Shown here in pieces: positions 44,035-56,732 of a stretch of 64,000 bases of DNA. The first letter of the stretch is position 1; each line of letters opens with the position of its first letter. Source of the stretch: Anastatus disparis (Eukaryota; Arthropoda; Insecta; Hymenoptera; Eupelmidae); NCBI GenBank assembly GCA_017163975.1, contig JAFFSR010000085.1:124001-188000 (forward strand). The letters run 5' to 3'. A program made the position numbers and the translations under genes. Below the pieces are notes generated by a model. It had not been told where the DNA came from, searched no databases, and was given only the letters and a program-made list of their open reading frames with translations.

Positions 44035-45160
44035 GAAAAAATTTCTGGAAATAATTGTAAATAACTATTAATAACTGTAAATAAATATAAATAACTATAA
44101 ATAAGTGTTAAAAAATGTGTGAATCGAGAGATAAATAACAGTTATTTATAATTATTTACAATTATTTACTGTTATTTACACTTATTTACAGTTATTTATA
44201 TTTATTCACCCTTGTAGAAAATTAACTATTCATTCTATTTGCTTAACTAACTAGTAGGCATATTTTTTCATATAACATGTCCAGATAATTCAGGATAATC
44301 GGTTTACAATGTGGAAAACTTTACCAGAATATGCCGAATCAAACAGATGTGCGCGAGCGCTTTTTTTCGATCTTTTACAGCTATTAATGGAACGAGAATA
44401 ACAAGGATAGGTTTTATTTTCAAAGCACAGTCTGCAAAACGGAGCATTATAGTTTGTTATTACTTGTTCTAACAGTAAAGATAAATTTGAATTCCGGAGC
44501 AAATTTGATTATATAATATTAAATTACGTTATCAAGATTATTGATAAATTTTGTATTTTCTATTTTCTGTGATATAGAGCACAATACGCGGAGTACAAAT
44601 AATCTCACATTTTTTTATAATTAATTAAAGAATTTTCATAACATACAAACAATCTCAATATGTCAAACATATAACGCCTGGGAAGTGTGTCAAATAAGGG
44701 TTAAATAAATAACCTATTTTCTTTTCGATATAACATGGTTCACCAGAATCTTCTCATGTACTGCTCACGAAGCGTTGTCAGTACATGAGGTTGTTGGACA
44801 AAACATATGGTAGAATCTGGCCATTGAACAGAAATTTAACGATGTTCTGGCCACAAGACAGATCAATTTTCTACAAGGGTACAGTTATTTACATTTATTA
44901 ACTTTATTTTACAATTATTTACAGTTATTTACGATTATTTATAGTTTTTTACTGCCATATGCAGTTATTTACATTTTCGAATATTTTCACAAATTTATTC
45001 AATTTTTTTTATATATATGCAAAAATTTTTGAAAATGCGAATAACTGTAAATAATTGTAAAAAACTATGAAAAATTGTAAATAATTGTAAATAATTATGA
45101 ATAACTATAAAAAAAACTGTGAAAAATTGTAAATAATTGTAAATAATTATTAATAACATT
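44035..45160. repeat. Inverted arrays of TTTACAGTTA-type repeats around a TIR element
   Basis: ATAACTGTAAATAA-type short units occur on one strand at 44040-44110 and 44990-45150 and on the other at 44130-44200 and 44880-44970. Between them, CCCTTGTAGAAAATT (44209) and its inverse (44862-44876) look like the ends of a ~668-bp insert. Confidence 0.6.
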
Positions 45161-45520
45161 AAATTTTATTAATTTGATTCTCTTTTATTTCCATTTCCTC
45201 GCGTTATTCTTTTAACCTGCAAAGCAATCACGGTTATTACTCGATGTGCGTTATGTGGAACGTATTTCGTAAGTCGTACGTTCGCACCAACGTTCGTCCC
45301 TTGACTTGCAAATGTTAAATTAATTTCGGAACATTTCAAAACGAAAGCCTTGAATAGTTTGATGAAATCTAACAAGATGCACATTTCGCACATCCTTTTT
45401 TTACATTTCGGAATATTCTGCTAAGTTTTGGAATGTTCCGTAACGGCTTTTCATAAAATCGTACGTGCGTACATATGTAATACGTCCACTACGCGATATT
45501 AACGTATATATATATATTTT

Positions 45521-45674
45521 AATATCACTTTAATGTATTTCTTATATCTGTTCCTTCTTTTTTTTTAGCATTTAATGGTCCTAACATGCTACTGCAATAG
45601 CGCGTGAATTTAATACAGTCTACTTTAACTATATAGAGAAGGAACAGATATAAGAAATACATTAAAGTGATATT
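45521..45674. repeat. Short hairpin with ~38-bp near-perfect arms
   Basis: Arms at 45521-45559 and 45636-45674 read AATATCACTTTAATGTATTT onward and its inverse. Non-coding; pre-miRNA-like geometry is possible, but the loop is about 76 bases and no further evidence is visible. Confidence 0.6.
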
Positions 45675-45869
45675 GTTTACATTATTAATTTTTCGAAAAA
45701 TAATCATGCTTTGTTTATATCTTTTTTATTACAAAATAGTTGTAATCTGATATGTGTATGACATTATTATTTTGCACTTGCATAGGTAAGCATAATAGCA
45801 AAGAAATGGGAAGGACCAGAATTCTCTTTGCTTATATACTGAGGATCTACAAATACATACAGAAGTCGC

Positions 45870-46294
45870 GAGTTTTTGCATTAATATAAAAGCCTACAAA
45901 AAGTTCACGGTTTTATTACCAAAAGCCATTGAAGAATATACGAATTTATATGAAAGCCTTCGTAGAGATTACGGAATCATATGGAAAGTTTAAGCAAGCA
46001 AACAGGAGTTTATGTAGATTTTACGGACTTATACTGGGAGTTGACGAATGAATACAAAATACTACGAAACAAATCTATACGGAAAGCTATAGAATGTTCA
46101 CAAAAGCCTACATAAGCTTAGGGAGACCTTACAATATTATATGAAGAATTTATAGATTTATGCCTAAACTTATGGACGATTTATGGATGTATGCAGGAAA
46201 TCACAGGAGGTATACGGATCTCTGCGAAATGCTACGCAGAGTTTACAGGTTTATACGAAAGCGCATTAAGAGTCTACGGATCTATACTGAAAGG
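45870..46294. repeat. Degenerate minisatellite (left part)
   Basis: Roughly 20-25-base units of the type TACGGANTTATAYGGAAAGCCTA. The same repeat resumes at 50230-50400, so the 3.9-kb element between has split one array. Confidence 0.55.
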
Positions 46295-46327
46295 TACAGT
46301 GGCGTCCATAAATTCGGGATTAATCAC

Positions 46328-47408
46328 CAGGAGAGGCTATGAGCTTCGGGTCACAGATCTTGATGAAACTTTGGGATATGTTTTTAGGTACTAAAATATA
46401 AGTCAAACAAGAGCGGTATGGTCTAACGCTTCGAAAAACTGAAATTATAGATGTTTCTAGTCTTATTTTAAGAAAAATGTTTTAAAAAACTCCTAATTGA
46501 AGTGTTAGTAATTCAGTCTAGAAATGTCTTTAATAAATTAATGGGAATCCAAATAAAAGTAGAGAAAGAAAACTTTAATTGGCCGTTTTCAGAATTGAGA
46601 AATAATAATTAGAACCCGAGATATGTTTATTCAAAGTTAAGCAGCAAGAAAGTACCAAAAATCATCTAAATTCTGAAGGACAGTGATTGTTAGTACTTTC
46701 TTGCTGCTTAAGAGCAGGCCGGATTCGCTGTTCTTGTCTAATTGAGATTTTTGTTATTTACTCAAGTATTAATCGGTGTATCTGCAAATTGAAGGTTAAG
46801 CGCAACAGATATTATTATTACAAATATGTATGCACAAGAAGAAAAAAATCTATCGTTTTGTTTTTGAGAAAAGTAAGTAATGCGAAAATATTATAAACAT
46901 AAACTTTTACTTTGGCGTTACTTACTTTTCTCAAAAACAAAGCGGTAGATTTTTTTTTCTTGTACATAGATGTTCATAATAATAATATCTATTGCACTCA
47001 ACCTTTAATTTGAAGTTACATCGTTTAATACTTGAGTAAATAACAAACAACCCAATTGTTACTCGGTCGGTATCAGGTTCTACTCCGGCCTGCCGTTAAC
47101 TTTGAACAAGCATATCTCTGGTTCTAATTATTATTTCTTAATTCTGAAAACAACAAATTGAAGTTTTCTTTCTCTACTTTTATTCAAATTCCTGTTAATT
47201 CATCAAAGACATTTCTAGACTGAATTATTCACACTTCAATTAGGAGTTTTTTTTAACATTTTTCTTAAAATAAGACTAGAAACGTCTACAATTTCAGTTT
47301 TTCGAAGCGTTAGTCCGTACCGCTCTGGCCTTACTCATATTTTAGTACCTAAAAAAATATCCCAAAGTTTCATCAAGATCTGTGACCCGAAGCTCATAGC
47401 CTCTCCTG
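46328..47408. mobile_element. Fold-back MITE related to family 3
   Basis: Termini CAGGAGAGGCTATGAGC and inverse, followed by AAACTTTGGGATATGTTTTT, matching the family-3 subterminal block. Arms about 350 bases. Interrupted at its loop by MITE 46712-47095. Confidence 0.7.
46712..47095. mobile_element. TTAA-flanked hairpin MITE, family 5 copy B
   Basis: Same length and ends as 36416-36799, TTAA at 46708-46711 and 47096-47099. The inverse arms outside it (TTCAAAGTTAAGCAGC against TTAACTTTGAA) show the pre-insertion TTAA. Confidence 0.88.
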
Positions 47409-47935
47409 ATCAAAGAAAAAAAATGTTAGAGTAAAATTACTATAACTCGGTAAATATGAATCATATAAACATAAAAAAAAGCATTTGAAAGTAGAGAAAA
47501 AAGCTATTCTTCTATGAATTTTAATCATTTTTTCAAGTCATTTGTTGTTATACAATTTCTACGAAAAGATACAAATTATGCAAAATTCAAAAATTTGTTT
47601 CGTCTTACAATATTTTATTGGCTTATTACAAAAAAATTTGGAAAAAATATATTTGATAGAAAACTAAAAATGTTTTAATTGCATATGGTTATAAATTTTG
47701 TAGAAGTATTTTAAAGGGTTTCAGAATTGTTTTAAACAGACAGATGTTAATTAAGAAATTCTCGATATATTAAAAAAATTTTCAAAAAATCTAGAAAATT
47801 GATTAATAATGTCTATGTTTTGTTTATTATATTCATTATCTTATATTCTATAAATACTAGACGATTAATTTTAAATGATTTCTCAGATTATTCGACAATT
47901 TGTAAAATATCGCTGGAATTTCTGAATTGATATCA

Positions 47936-48357
47936 GTATACTAAGAGAAATCCGCTCTTGAAGCAAGAAGAACATTCGATTTGAGTGTGATCTGTTTGAA
48001 TTAACATGAAATCCACTTTATGGAAGTAGAAACTTATTATTTCGAAAATGGATGCTTTTTCCTTGACGTAGAGTAACTGTTTGATTCGACATGAAATCCA
48101 TTTGCATTTAGTGGATGTATGTTTACATCAAACTGAAATCCACTTGCTCCAAGTTAATTATCCTTTTTTTTATATCCACTTACGATTAGTGGATAAATTT
48201 ATTTGAATCAAATATATATCCACTTGCAGCTAGTGGATTGTAGCTAACATTCTCTGTTTGATTTAAGCAGATCGCTATTATGACGTAAAACGAGAAGAAT
48301 TTCTGTTAGCGGCAAGTGGGTTCCACTTGCTTCAAGAGCCGATTTCTCTCAGTGTAT
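47936..48357. mobile_element. Small TIR element with ATCCACTT...AGTGGAT motifs
   Basis: Ends AGAGAAATCCGCTCTTGAAGC and its inverse near 47942 and 48348. The interior has several short dyads of ATCCACTT with TAGTGGAT. Confidence 0.5.
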
Positions 48358-48604
48358 GTTTAACACAATTCTGAAACCCTTTAAAAAACTTCTACAAAAT
48401 TTATAACCATCTGCAATTAAAACATTTTTAGTTTTCTATCAAATATATTTTTTCCCATTTTTTTCGTAATAAGCCGATGAAATATTGTAAGACTTGAAAC
48501 AAATTTTTGAATTTTGCATGATTCGTATCTTTTTGTAGTGATTATACAGTACAACAGTTGACTTAAAAAAATGATTAAAATTTATGAAAAAATGGCTTTT
48601 TGCT

Positions 48605-48753
48605 TTCTCATAGAGAAAGCATTGTATCAATAAAAAAAATTTTTTTCTATTTTTCTATTAATTTGTACATATTAAGACTCAGGGAGTCGAAAAAAGTGGT
48701 TTCCAGAAAATTTCTGTATGTATGTGTGTGTATGTGTGTGTATGTGTGTGTGA

Positions 48754-48788
<35 letters not shown>

Positions 48789-50095
48789 ATTTTAGTACGC
48801 CAAAAATATCTCAAGAACTACTCGATGGATTTGCTTCAAATTTTGCATTCAATTTATTTTTTTGTCCAACTGGTGGGGGGAAGCTATTGAAAATTGATCT
48901 TCATAGCTCAGTTTTTTTAGAGCCATTTTAAGAATTTTAAAAAATTTTGATTTTTCATTTTTTTGGTATTTTACGTAAACTACTCGAAGAATTTCCTTGA
49001 AAATTTGTATGGTCATTATTTGCGACTGCCAAAAGGAGAAAAACTTTTACTAACTGATTTTCTTAGCGCACTTTTAATTTTAAAGCAATTTGAAAATTGT
49101 GAAAAAAAAGATTTTTTCTACATTTTTCTTTTATTTTATGAAAACCATTCGATAGATTTGCTCCAAAATTTCTATGCAAGTTATTTGCTATTGTCTGAGG
49201 AAAATAAGCTTTGGAAAACTCATTTCTTTAGCGCAGTTTTAATTTTAGAGCATTTAGAAAATTTTTGAAAAAATGTTTATTTTTCATTTTTTTTATATTA
49301 CACCAAAACCATTCGTTAGATTTGCTCTAAAATCATTATGCAAATTATTTGTTATTGCCTTAATATAACAAGCTTTGGAAAACTTATTTTCTTAGAGCAG
49401 TTTTAATTTAAGAGAGTTTTGAAAATTAAGTAAAAAAAATTTTTCATTTTTTTTGGGTCTTACGTAAACTACTCTAAGAATTTGTCTAAAAATTTGTATA
49501 GTAATTATTTGCTATTGTTAAAATAATAAAAACATTTGAAAACTGATTTTCTTGGCATACTATTAATTTTAGAGCATTTTGAAAATTTTTAAAAAAGTTG
49601 TTATTTTTTTTTTATTTTTCTATTTTACGAAAACCATTCGATAGATTTGCTCCAAAATTTGTATGCAAGTTATTCGCTATTGTCTAAAGAAAATAAGCTT
49701 TCAAAAACTTATTTTCTTAGCGCAGTTATAATTTTAGAGCATTTTGAAAATTTTGAAAAAAATTTATTTAAAATTTTTCATTTTTTTCGGATCTTACGTA
49801 AACTACTCTAAGAATTTGCTTTAAAATGTGTATAGAAATCATTTGATACTGTTAAAATAATAAAAACATTTGAAAACTGATTTTAAAAATTTTCATACAA
49901 ATTTTTATTTCTCATTTATCTTTTTTCTTAGCGTGGTTACGATTAGAAATTTCGTTGTCATCGTTGTTTTAAAGTACAAATTTATAAATAAATATTAATG
50001 TTAGACAATTTTTTTATATTAAAATCATATTTACATAAATATAAAAAAATTTATGAAACTCAAAGAGCTCTATGAGAAAGCATTCCGCCAAAGCA
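48605..50095 (+). repeat. Insert with (GT)n and a tandem array of ~163-bp monomers
   Basis: Starts CTCATAGAGAAAGCATTGTA and ends near CTCTATGAGAAAGCATT. After a (GT)n block (48716-48785), about six diverged monomers run from 48820 to 49910, each with AAACTACTC[GT]AAGAATTTG, TATTTGCTATTGTC, GATTTTCTTAGCGCA and ATTTTAGAGCATTTTGAAAA. ORFs inside only mirror the monomer. Helitron or other rolling-circle origin was considered but not shown. Confidence 0.65.
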
Positions 50096-50229
50096 CTTGG
50101 CAGCGTTTTTTCTCTGCTTTCGAATGCTTTTTTTTAAATTTTCATATAACTTATATCTACCAAGTTATATTGATTTTTCTCTAGCATTTTTTTTCTCTGA
50201 GTGATCCCGAATTCATGGACGCCCCTGTA

Positions 50230-50400
50230 TGGAGATTTGGCAGAAGGATATGGAAGCCTACAGAGAGTTCACAGATCTATACACAAAGCTACTGAGAGCA
50301 TACAGAAGCATACTAAGTGCTTACGAAATGAAACGGAAACCTAAGGTTTTTATACAGAGAACTGTGCACTTTTATGGAAACGTCGTCATCTCATAGGATT
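50230..50400. repeat. Degenerate minisatellite (right part)
   Basis: Continuation of the 45870-46294 array beyond the inserted element. Confidence 0.5.
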
Positions 50401-51210
50401 TTTAATCCAGTTGTACGGAAAGATTTCGGAAAGATAATAAAAAGTCGATTACGTTAATTGTTTTTTTATAAAAATTCTCACGGTATTCTAGAAAAATTGA
50501 GGGATAGTTATTAGTTGTTATGTAAACTCGAAAAGTTGGCCAAAAGAAAGCCGTATCTTGTGTTTAAAATTTTGCAGAAGATAAGAACTTTTACTCTGCT
50601 AATTTGTAGGAGAAAGTTAATTATCTTTCTTAAAATTCACTTCTCTCAAATTTAGCGGGAGGTAAGTTCATTTCTCCCGCTTAATTTCATTTCTCCTGCT
50701 AAATAAAAAATTTATAAAATCTAATGTACCATCGAAAATTTCTAGAATAGTACATTACGTAATGTACATACCAAGGGCGTGCCAAATTGACACAAAGGAC
50801 ATAATTTTTCATCGCGCCCGTGGTGCATACACTATTTCAGAGCCCGGTGCAAACGAAGAAACACTTTCCTGCTCGCTCAAGCGGGGCAAAGTATTACTTT
50901 ACGGTTAAAGGGTGAAAACAAAATTTAATCTCTATTTTTTCCAATTAAGATCACTTTCTTCAAGTTAATAAAGTGGCCACAGTTGAGGTGGAAACACAGC
51001 ACCTTATGCAACTCGGAGGCAAGGTCTATTTCTCCCACGGGTATTTCCTGTTCTCGCTTTGCTTCGCTCACTCGGGTCGCAAATCCACCACATGGAAAAA
51101 TATACGACTTTACTCCCTAGTTGCATAATGTATTATTTCAACTTCTTTTTGATTAAAAGAAGGCAAAGAGATACAGAAGTCTTTTTTCAAGTTAGGAAAC
51201 AAAGTACTAC
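50401..51210. other. Intergenic, nothing recognised
   Basis: No gene supported; a TTTCTCCCGCT-type short duplication near 50645-50700. Confidence 0.4.
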
Positions 51211-51212
51211 TA

Positions 51213-53087
51213 GGGTCAGAGTCCCGATTACTGAGCCTGTCCGGAACACTGTGTTCTTATATTTAATTGTTTTTATAAAATAAATTTTACAAAAAAACTG
51301 AAATAAAAAAATGTCATAATAAAGTTGAAAGTTCAATCTTTAAGTTGCAAAAATTAATTCTATATCATATCAATTAATTTTTCGTAAAAAAAATTTTTTA
51401 ATTATTCTATTTATTTTTTAGCATTTATTGCAGATTTCTTAAGAAAAACCTTAAGGAGAGGCACAATCTTTCAAGATGATTAATTACTTTTAAAAATGCA
51501 TTTACGTAACATAAAATGGAAGATATTATAATAAAATAGTTAAATTTCATAATAAACACAACAAAATTATTTTATAGCACTGTGGGACCTAAATCCGCAC
51601 TTAGGTAACACTTTTCTGTTACCTAGGTGGCACTTTTTTACACGGTACAATAATGAATTTACTTAGGTAACGTACGTATATAATAAGAAATAATTTTATA
51701 TGTAAATTATTTTTTAAAGTATTTTCATAAATAACAATAAGCTGTAGTATATTGAAACTCTTTTACATTAACATTCTTCAAATTAAATAACAATTATAAG
51801 CAAGTAAGATACGAGTAAAACTAAAATTGATAGTAGCGTAACATGTAGAGCGAAGAGGTATAGTCATTTCAGCGTTGTATTATAAAATGCTACGGGGAAC
51901 CCCCTATTACTACACACGATTGCTATTGCTATACTAAACATGTTACCTCCTCACCGCTCCTACGACGCTAATTCATACGTGAAACAAAATTTCAATTTAT
52001 GACTTCATAGAAGATGATTTCAACAAACAATTTCACATAATATCAATAATATTGATAAAAATTAATTATTATTACACATTTTGAGTATATTTTTGAAATT
52101 ATATTCTTCTTTTTCTTTTTCGATCTATTATTCATGGAGTGTTTAGTTTTAGTTTATTTATAGTTTTCTTTTCTTTTTTTCGATTTATCATTCACAGGAT
52201 GCGTAGTGTTTGGTTTTTTATAGTTTTCGCTTTTATTTTTTGAATTATAATTCGTGGAGTGCATAGTTTTTGTTTATTACTGATTTTGAAGAGTACAGAT
52301 TTAATTTGGCGGATTTATGTCCCACGTGCCACAAAATAGTATACGATACTCGTGACCTTCGTGGAACTTTATTACACGGCCGGAGTTATCGCCCTCGCTG
52401 CGCTCGGGCGATAACTCCGGCCGTGTAATAAAGTGCCACTTAGGTCACTTGTATCGTAATGTACTATTATAAACCTATTTTTATTTATTTTTATGCAAAG
52501 TCCAGCAATACAGCTTGATTTTAAAAGCTGACCATATTTCTGTGTTCCCGCGCGCGACTTCTCCAACCTTACTTCTATTGTTGTATTTATATTACATGTT
52601 CGATATGTGAAGCTCGCTATTCGTAAAGGTTTCAACGTTTATGCATATCGTTAGTGTACATTAAACTATATAAAACATTGAATATAAACATAAATATTTT
52701 AATAATATTGTTTTTTTCTTTTGCAATACATAATAATAAATAAAAATATAAAAAAACGTGTTCTTCATACCAAAGAGGTTATGTTGCATATCGAAAAGGA
52801 ACTCGGTATTTTGAAACACGGACTTGTGAAAAGGGCACAGTAACTAGGAGAACAGTAATATGACGAAAGACTTTTGCAAAGCACAGTAATTTGTAAAAAA
52901 TTTTTTTTTTCGGCTTAAATTCGATGAAATTATATAATTTTAATAATAAAAAAAATTGCATTGGATACAGGGATGATTGAAGTATGCATACGCATTCATA
53001 GAAATTAAAATGGTAATAATTTGAATTAATGATGGATCTATTTCTTTGAAGAGTATCTTAATGACACAGTAATCGGGACTCTGACCC
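51213..53087. mobile_element. TA-flanked DNA transposon, family 1 copy B, with insert
   Basis: Termini GGGTCAGAGTCCCGATTACTG and inverse, TA at 51211-51212 and 53088-53089. Sequence parallels copy A (3609-4567) on both sides of an 890-bp insert (51577-52466). Confidence 0.78.
51577..52466. mobile_element. 890-bp insert in family 1 copy B
   Basis: Flanked by TTATA on both sides (51572-51576, 52467-52471), absent from copy A. Both ends carry CCTA[AG]GTGGCACTTT and TTACACGG in inverse orientation. Near its right end is a perfect hairpin around 52364-52435 (TTTATTACACGGCCGGAGTTATCGCCC-type arms with an 11-base loop). Confidence 0.6.
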
Positions 53088-53089
53088 TA

Positions 53090-53711
53090 CTCTGCATAAG
53101 TGTAAAAATTGGTTGTACTTCATGTGCACTTGATAAGAGAACTTGTATTGAAGAAACGTCAAGTTAGGAGAAATAATATATACAATATGTGTGCAAAAAT
53201 ATATCACTAAACTTTTTAGTGCGAGACCTTTGCACAACTGCTCAACTTGCACTTTATTACACAGTATATTTTTTAATGCAAATACATAAGTTTATTTCAT
53301 ACCTAGTATTGTTTTTTTACTACATCATATTAATTTTACTTATAGAATTAAAATACTCTAAATGATGCAAAAAATCTTAAATTTTATAAAAGTGTAAAAT
53401 TTTTTTTAGATAATAATAAAACTTGTTTCGTTTCTATGGAGAAGCTTATGGTGAATCTTGAAAAATATATATTTTAATTTTCAAATTTAGATTTTTAAGC
53501 ATTCAAATCAGGTAAAAAAGTTGAACATCACACTTATGTATCTGTTTCGGAATTAAATAATAGCATTTTCGATTTTGTAAGTCGTAAAGACACTATAATT
53601 CTTTATTAAAAATAAACAAATTTTATAAATAAACTACAGTACTACTATCCTATTGTACGGTTATATAATGATTTTATAGACGCTAATAAAAAATAATAAC
53701 TATTTACTCAC
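53090..53711. other. Probable intron sequence left of the receptor exon
   Basis: AT-rich; I searched by eye for the next receptor exon (TM6-TM7) on the minus strand and did not find it. Confidence 0.35.
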
Positions 53712-53957
53712 TCAACATTTTGATGATGCTTTTAGCACGAATATTCTGAGCTTCTTTTTGAAGCAAATTGAAATTCATATTCTTCATTAATTTGGAACTG
53801 CTGTAAATTTTTATTCCCATTTTAGTGTACAAAATTATAATAACAGCAATCGGAATAAAGAAAAATACTGTGCTGCTAAGTTCAATCAAAGGAAAATTTG
53901 GTATATATATCAATAGCATTCCACAGATTGCTGATTCTAATGAATAATTTCCTGAAT
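53712..53957 (-). CDS. Internal exon of a neuropeptide GPCR (pyrokinin/CAPA-receptor-like), TM5 region
   Basis: A 246-base exon with matching splice signals: acceptor TTCTCTTTTCAG before 53957 and donor A|GTGAGT after 53712, open through 81 codons. The product reads as extracellular loop 2 (SLESAICGML), TM5 (ELSSTVFFFIPIAVIIILY), then the start of loop 3 (TKMGIKIYSSS...) and KSIIKML just before TM6. E-S-A-x-C, E-L-S-S...F-F-x-I-P and I-x-x-M-L at the TM6 border are features of the pyrokinin/CAPA/neuromedin-U receptor group, where an intron at this point is plausible. Neighbouring exons were not found, so it may be part of a long TE-filled gene or a lone fragment. The group assignment is recognition from memory. 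Confidence 0.6.
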
Positions 53958-55052
53958 CTGAAAAGAGAATTTGTTTTGATAAATATTTGTGGTTTGAAAA
54001 ATCCTCATGACACTAAATTTTATTTAAGTTTATATTCTTCATATAATTTATCAACGATTTTTTTATTAACTTTTTTCGAAGTTTGCTAATTCGTTCGCTA
54101 AGAAGATTTGCGTTCCTCATATAAGTTTAGAAAAAGACTACCCATGTCGAAATTCCCTTTTTCATATTTTTAGTGCATATTGTACTATTATTTTTTTTTA
54201 CTTTTCTTTCACTTAGTTATAAAAAGTTTGATAAGCAGAGGGAACCAACAAACGCAATGTCACTACTTACATTTAATTGCTCTCTAAGCTATCGTAACAG
54301 GCATGGTTGTCTTTGGGATATAGAACTGGCTACAGCCTATGTAAGGAATGCCAAATTCCAAAATTCTAGTTCTTCAGATATTCAATTTTTTCGCTATTAT
54401 GTTTATTGAGCCAAATATCGTGTTTAAAAGTAAGTAATCATTACATTATTCCAATTATATAATTCTTAAACTAACGCATTGATTGGGTGGTAAGATGTGC
54501 ACCAGGTGATCTGCAAACTTAAGCAGCATTGAGTTCAGTTAATATCTGAATGAGTGACCGTTTTTCTATTGTATCCAGAGAAAGGTGGCTTGATCTGAAA
54601 TTGCTTTGTATGACAATCGCTCGAGCATGTTAAACACTCGATAATCTAAACAGGAGCTGTAAAAATATAATGTAGATTTTCTTACATAAGGGCACCTAAT
54701 ACCGTATTTACAATATACAATAACTGATTGGGCTTGCCTGCAGATTTTCCCTTCTCTAAGCGCAATACATTAAACAAATGTAGAATGGAGTCGGCTTAAA
54801 GTGAGTGGAGGGTTTTTCGATTGGAAGGAGCTGATCACTTTCTGATGTAATGTGATAAAAAGATATTGAAGGGTTTGACCGTCATAACAAAAAGAGAAAG
54901 AGGAAAAAAAAATTATATATTTATGGGTTTTTATGAGTTCTTAAAGTATCTCATCAATAAATATAAACGCTTATAGAAGCAGACAATCTAGATTGGACAA
55001 AGAGACCAAAATTTGAAGGATATTTTAACATATATTATGTATATGAGAATTT

Positions 55053-55090
<38 letters not shown>

Positions 55091-56065
55091 CATTAGTATT
55101 TTAAGTAGTACCATCTGATAAATAAACAAACTTAAATTTTGGTTATACATCAGCTTATTTAAAGTAAGCTTTTATATACATTCGTTAATCATATCGTCAG
55201 TACTACGTTTAACCATTTTGGTTCCGAATTATTTTTCTCTAGAGAAATACAAAAGTAAAAACATAAAAAGATCGTTAGAATAAACAAAAAATAAAAATTT
55301 CAATCCCTTAGATTTTTACAGTAGTCCTTAAATATAAGTACTTTGCCTAGTTGAACTGCACTACTTATAATCTTACCTCTAAAAAGTTAGTGTAAATCAC
55401 AGAAACTTATTAAAACTTGTAAAAATCAATGTTCTTATAGGACCAGAAGGGTTAATTATATGTTATCATAATGTATACTCACTTGTCAATCTTGCTCGAT
55501 TTGTATTTTCTTTTAATTTATGTTTTATAATAATTACAAACTCTTTTGATAATGTTTGTAGAATGTACCATGGAATATAGTTATTTCTACAATAATTTTT
55601 AATGATTAATTTTTAATTTGTATTGCGTGAAATTCACTATATTCTTCTCATGTGAATATGATTAAATTTTAATTTTGATATTGATTGATTACATAATTAC
55701 TAACCCTTCGAGGGCATCTATAAATATAGGGACATGGAGGGTAACTTGGATCATCAATGTCTTATTGATGATTTCTCTAAGGGAATTCCGGTAAAAAATT
55801 TGAAAAAATTCTGGAATACTTATTTTTGCAGCTACTTTATATTCCAACAGTTTATTTAATGATTCATAGTTAACAAAATTGTTTTTAACAATTTTTGTTT
55901 CCACAGTTATTTGACCAGAGAATTTGGCTTATGCCATCAATGACCCAGGTTACCCACGGAGGGTTAAATTATTTAATTTTAAATTAACATAAATACAGAT
56001 TAATTTACGAGGTAAAAAAATTAAACTAAACCAAAGAATTTTTATATGAAATTCAATGTGACTAA
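53958..56065. other. AT-rich, possible intron; nothing else recognised
   Basis: Contains (TA)n at 55057-55085. ORFs at 54173-54409 and 55689-55904 lack recognisable domains. A GPCR exon for TM1-TM4 was looked for on the minus strand and not found. Confidence 0.35.
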
Positions 56066-56729
56066 CTAGGAGAGGGTCTGACCTATGGTTCACGAATTTT
56101 GCTCAAACTTTGGGATAAGTTTTTAGATGTCAAAATATGGAAAAAAACAAAATATTAGACCCTAATGCTCAATATTTCCCTAGTTACAGGTAATTAGAGA
56201 AAATCACTGAAAAAGTTACTAGATTTTCAAACGCTTATAGTTCTTCAGCATTAATAACTAGAAGCTTTAACCTTTTTTTAAATGAAAGCTGAGCTCAAAT
56301 CCTTTCGAAATATCACTTACAGCATATAAAAATATTATTTTTTTCCATAGTTACAGTGTTATTAAAATTTGACCTAAATTTCCCTTTGAAAACATTAATC
56401 AATAATAAATGCTGAAATGTAGTATAATTTTTAAAATGATGTAACTATGGAAAAAAATAATATTTTGATATGCTGTAGGTGATATTCCAAAAGGATTTGA
56501 GCTCAGCTTTCATTTAAAAAAGGTTCAAGCCTCTAGCTATTAATGCTGAAGAACTATAAGCGTTTGAAAATCTAGTAACTTTTCCAGGGATTTTCTCTAA
56601 TTACCTGTAACTAGGGAAATATTGAACATTAGGGTCTAATATTTTGTTTTTTTTTCATATTTTAACACCCAAAAACTTATCCCAAAGTTTAAGCAAAATC
56701 CGTGATCCGGAGGTCAGACCCTATCCTAG
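56066..56729. mobile_element. Fold-back MITE, family 3, complete copy
   Basis: 664 bp. Termini CTAGGAGAGGGTCTGACC and inverse CTAGGATAGGG..., flanked by TAA on both sides (56063-56065, 56730-56732). Long inverted arms include GTTACTAGATTTTCAAACGC. Related to 5690-6226 and 46328-47408. A 3-bp TAA duplication would fit PIF/Harbinger, a TA reading Tc1/mariner. Confidence 0.75.
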
Positions 56730-56732
56730 TAA

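Larger units (their letters stand above)
46297..50227. mobile_element. Tc1/mariner-type fold-back element with nested insertions
   Basis: Termini CAGTGGCGTCCATAAATTC and inverse, flanked by TA (46295-46296, 50228-50229). Arms resume inside at 47410-47735 against 48362-48600 and 50100-50210. Nested inserts: a family-3-related hairpin at 46328-47408 (itself carrying MITE 46712-47095), a small TIR element at 47936-48357, and a tandem-repeat block at 48605-50095. No transposase seen. Confidence 0.75.

Noticed and set aside
48600..49268. 96- and 101-aa ORFs with repeated FLENLYG/LLQNFYA-like phrases
   Set aside because: They mirror the 163-bp tandem monomer and are not conserved as protein across monomers.
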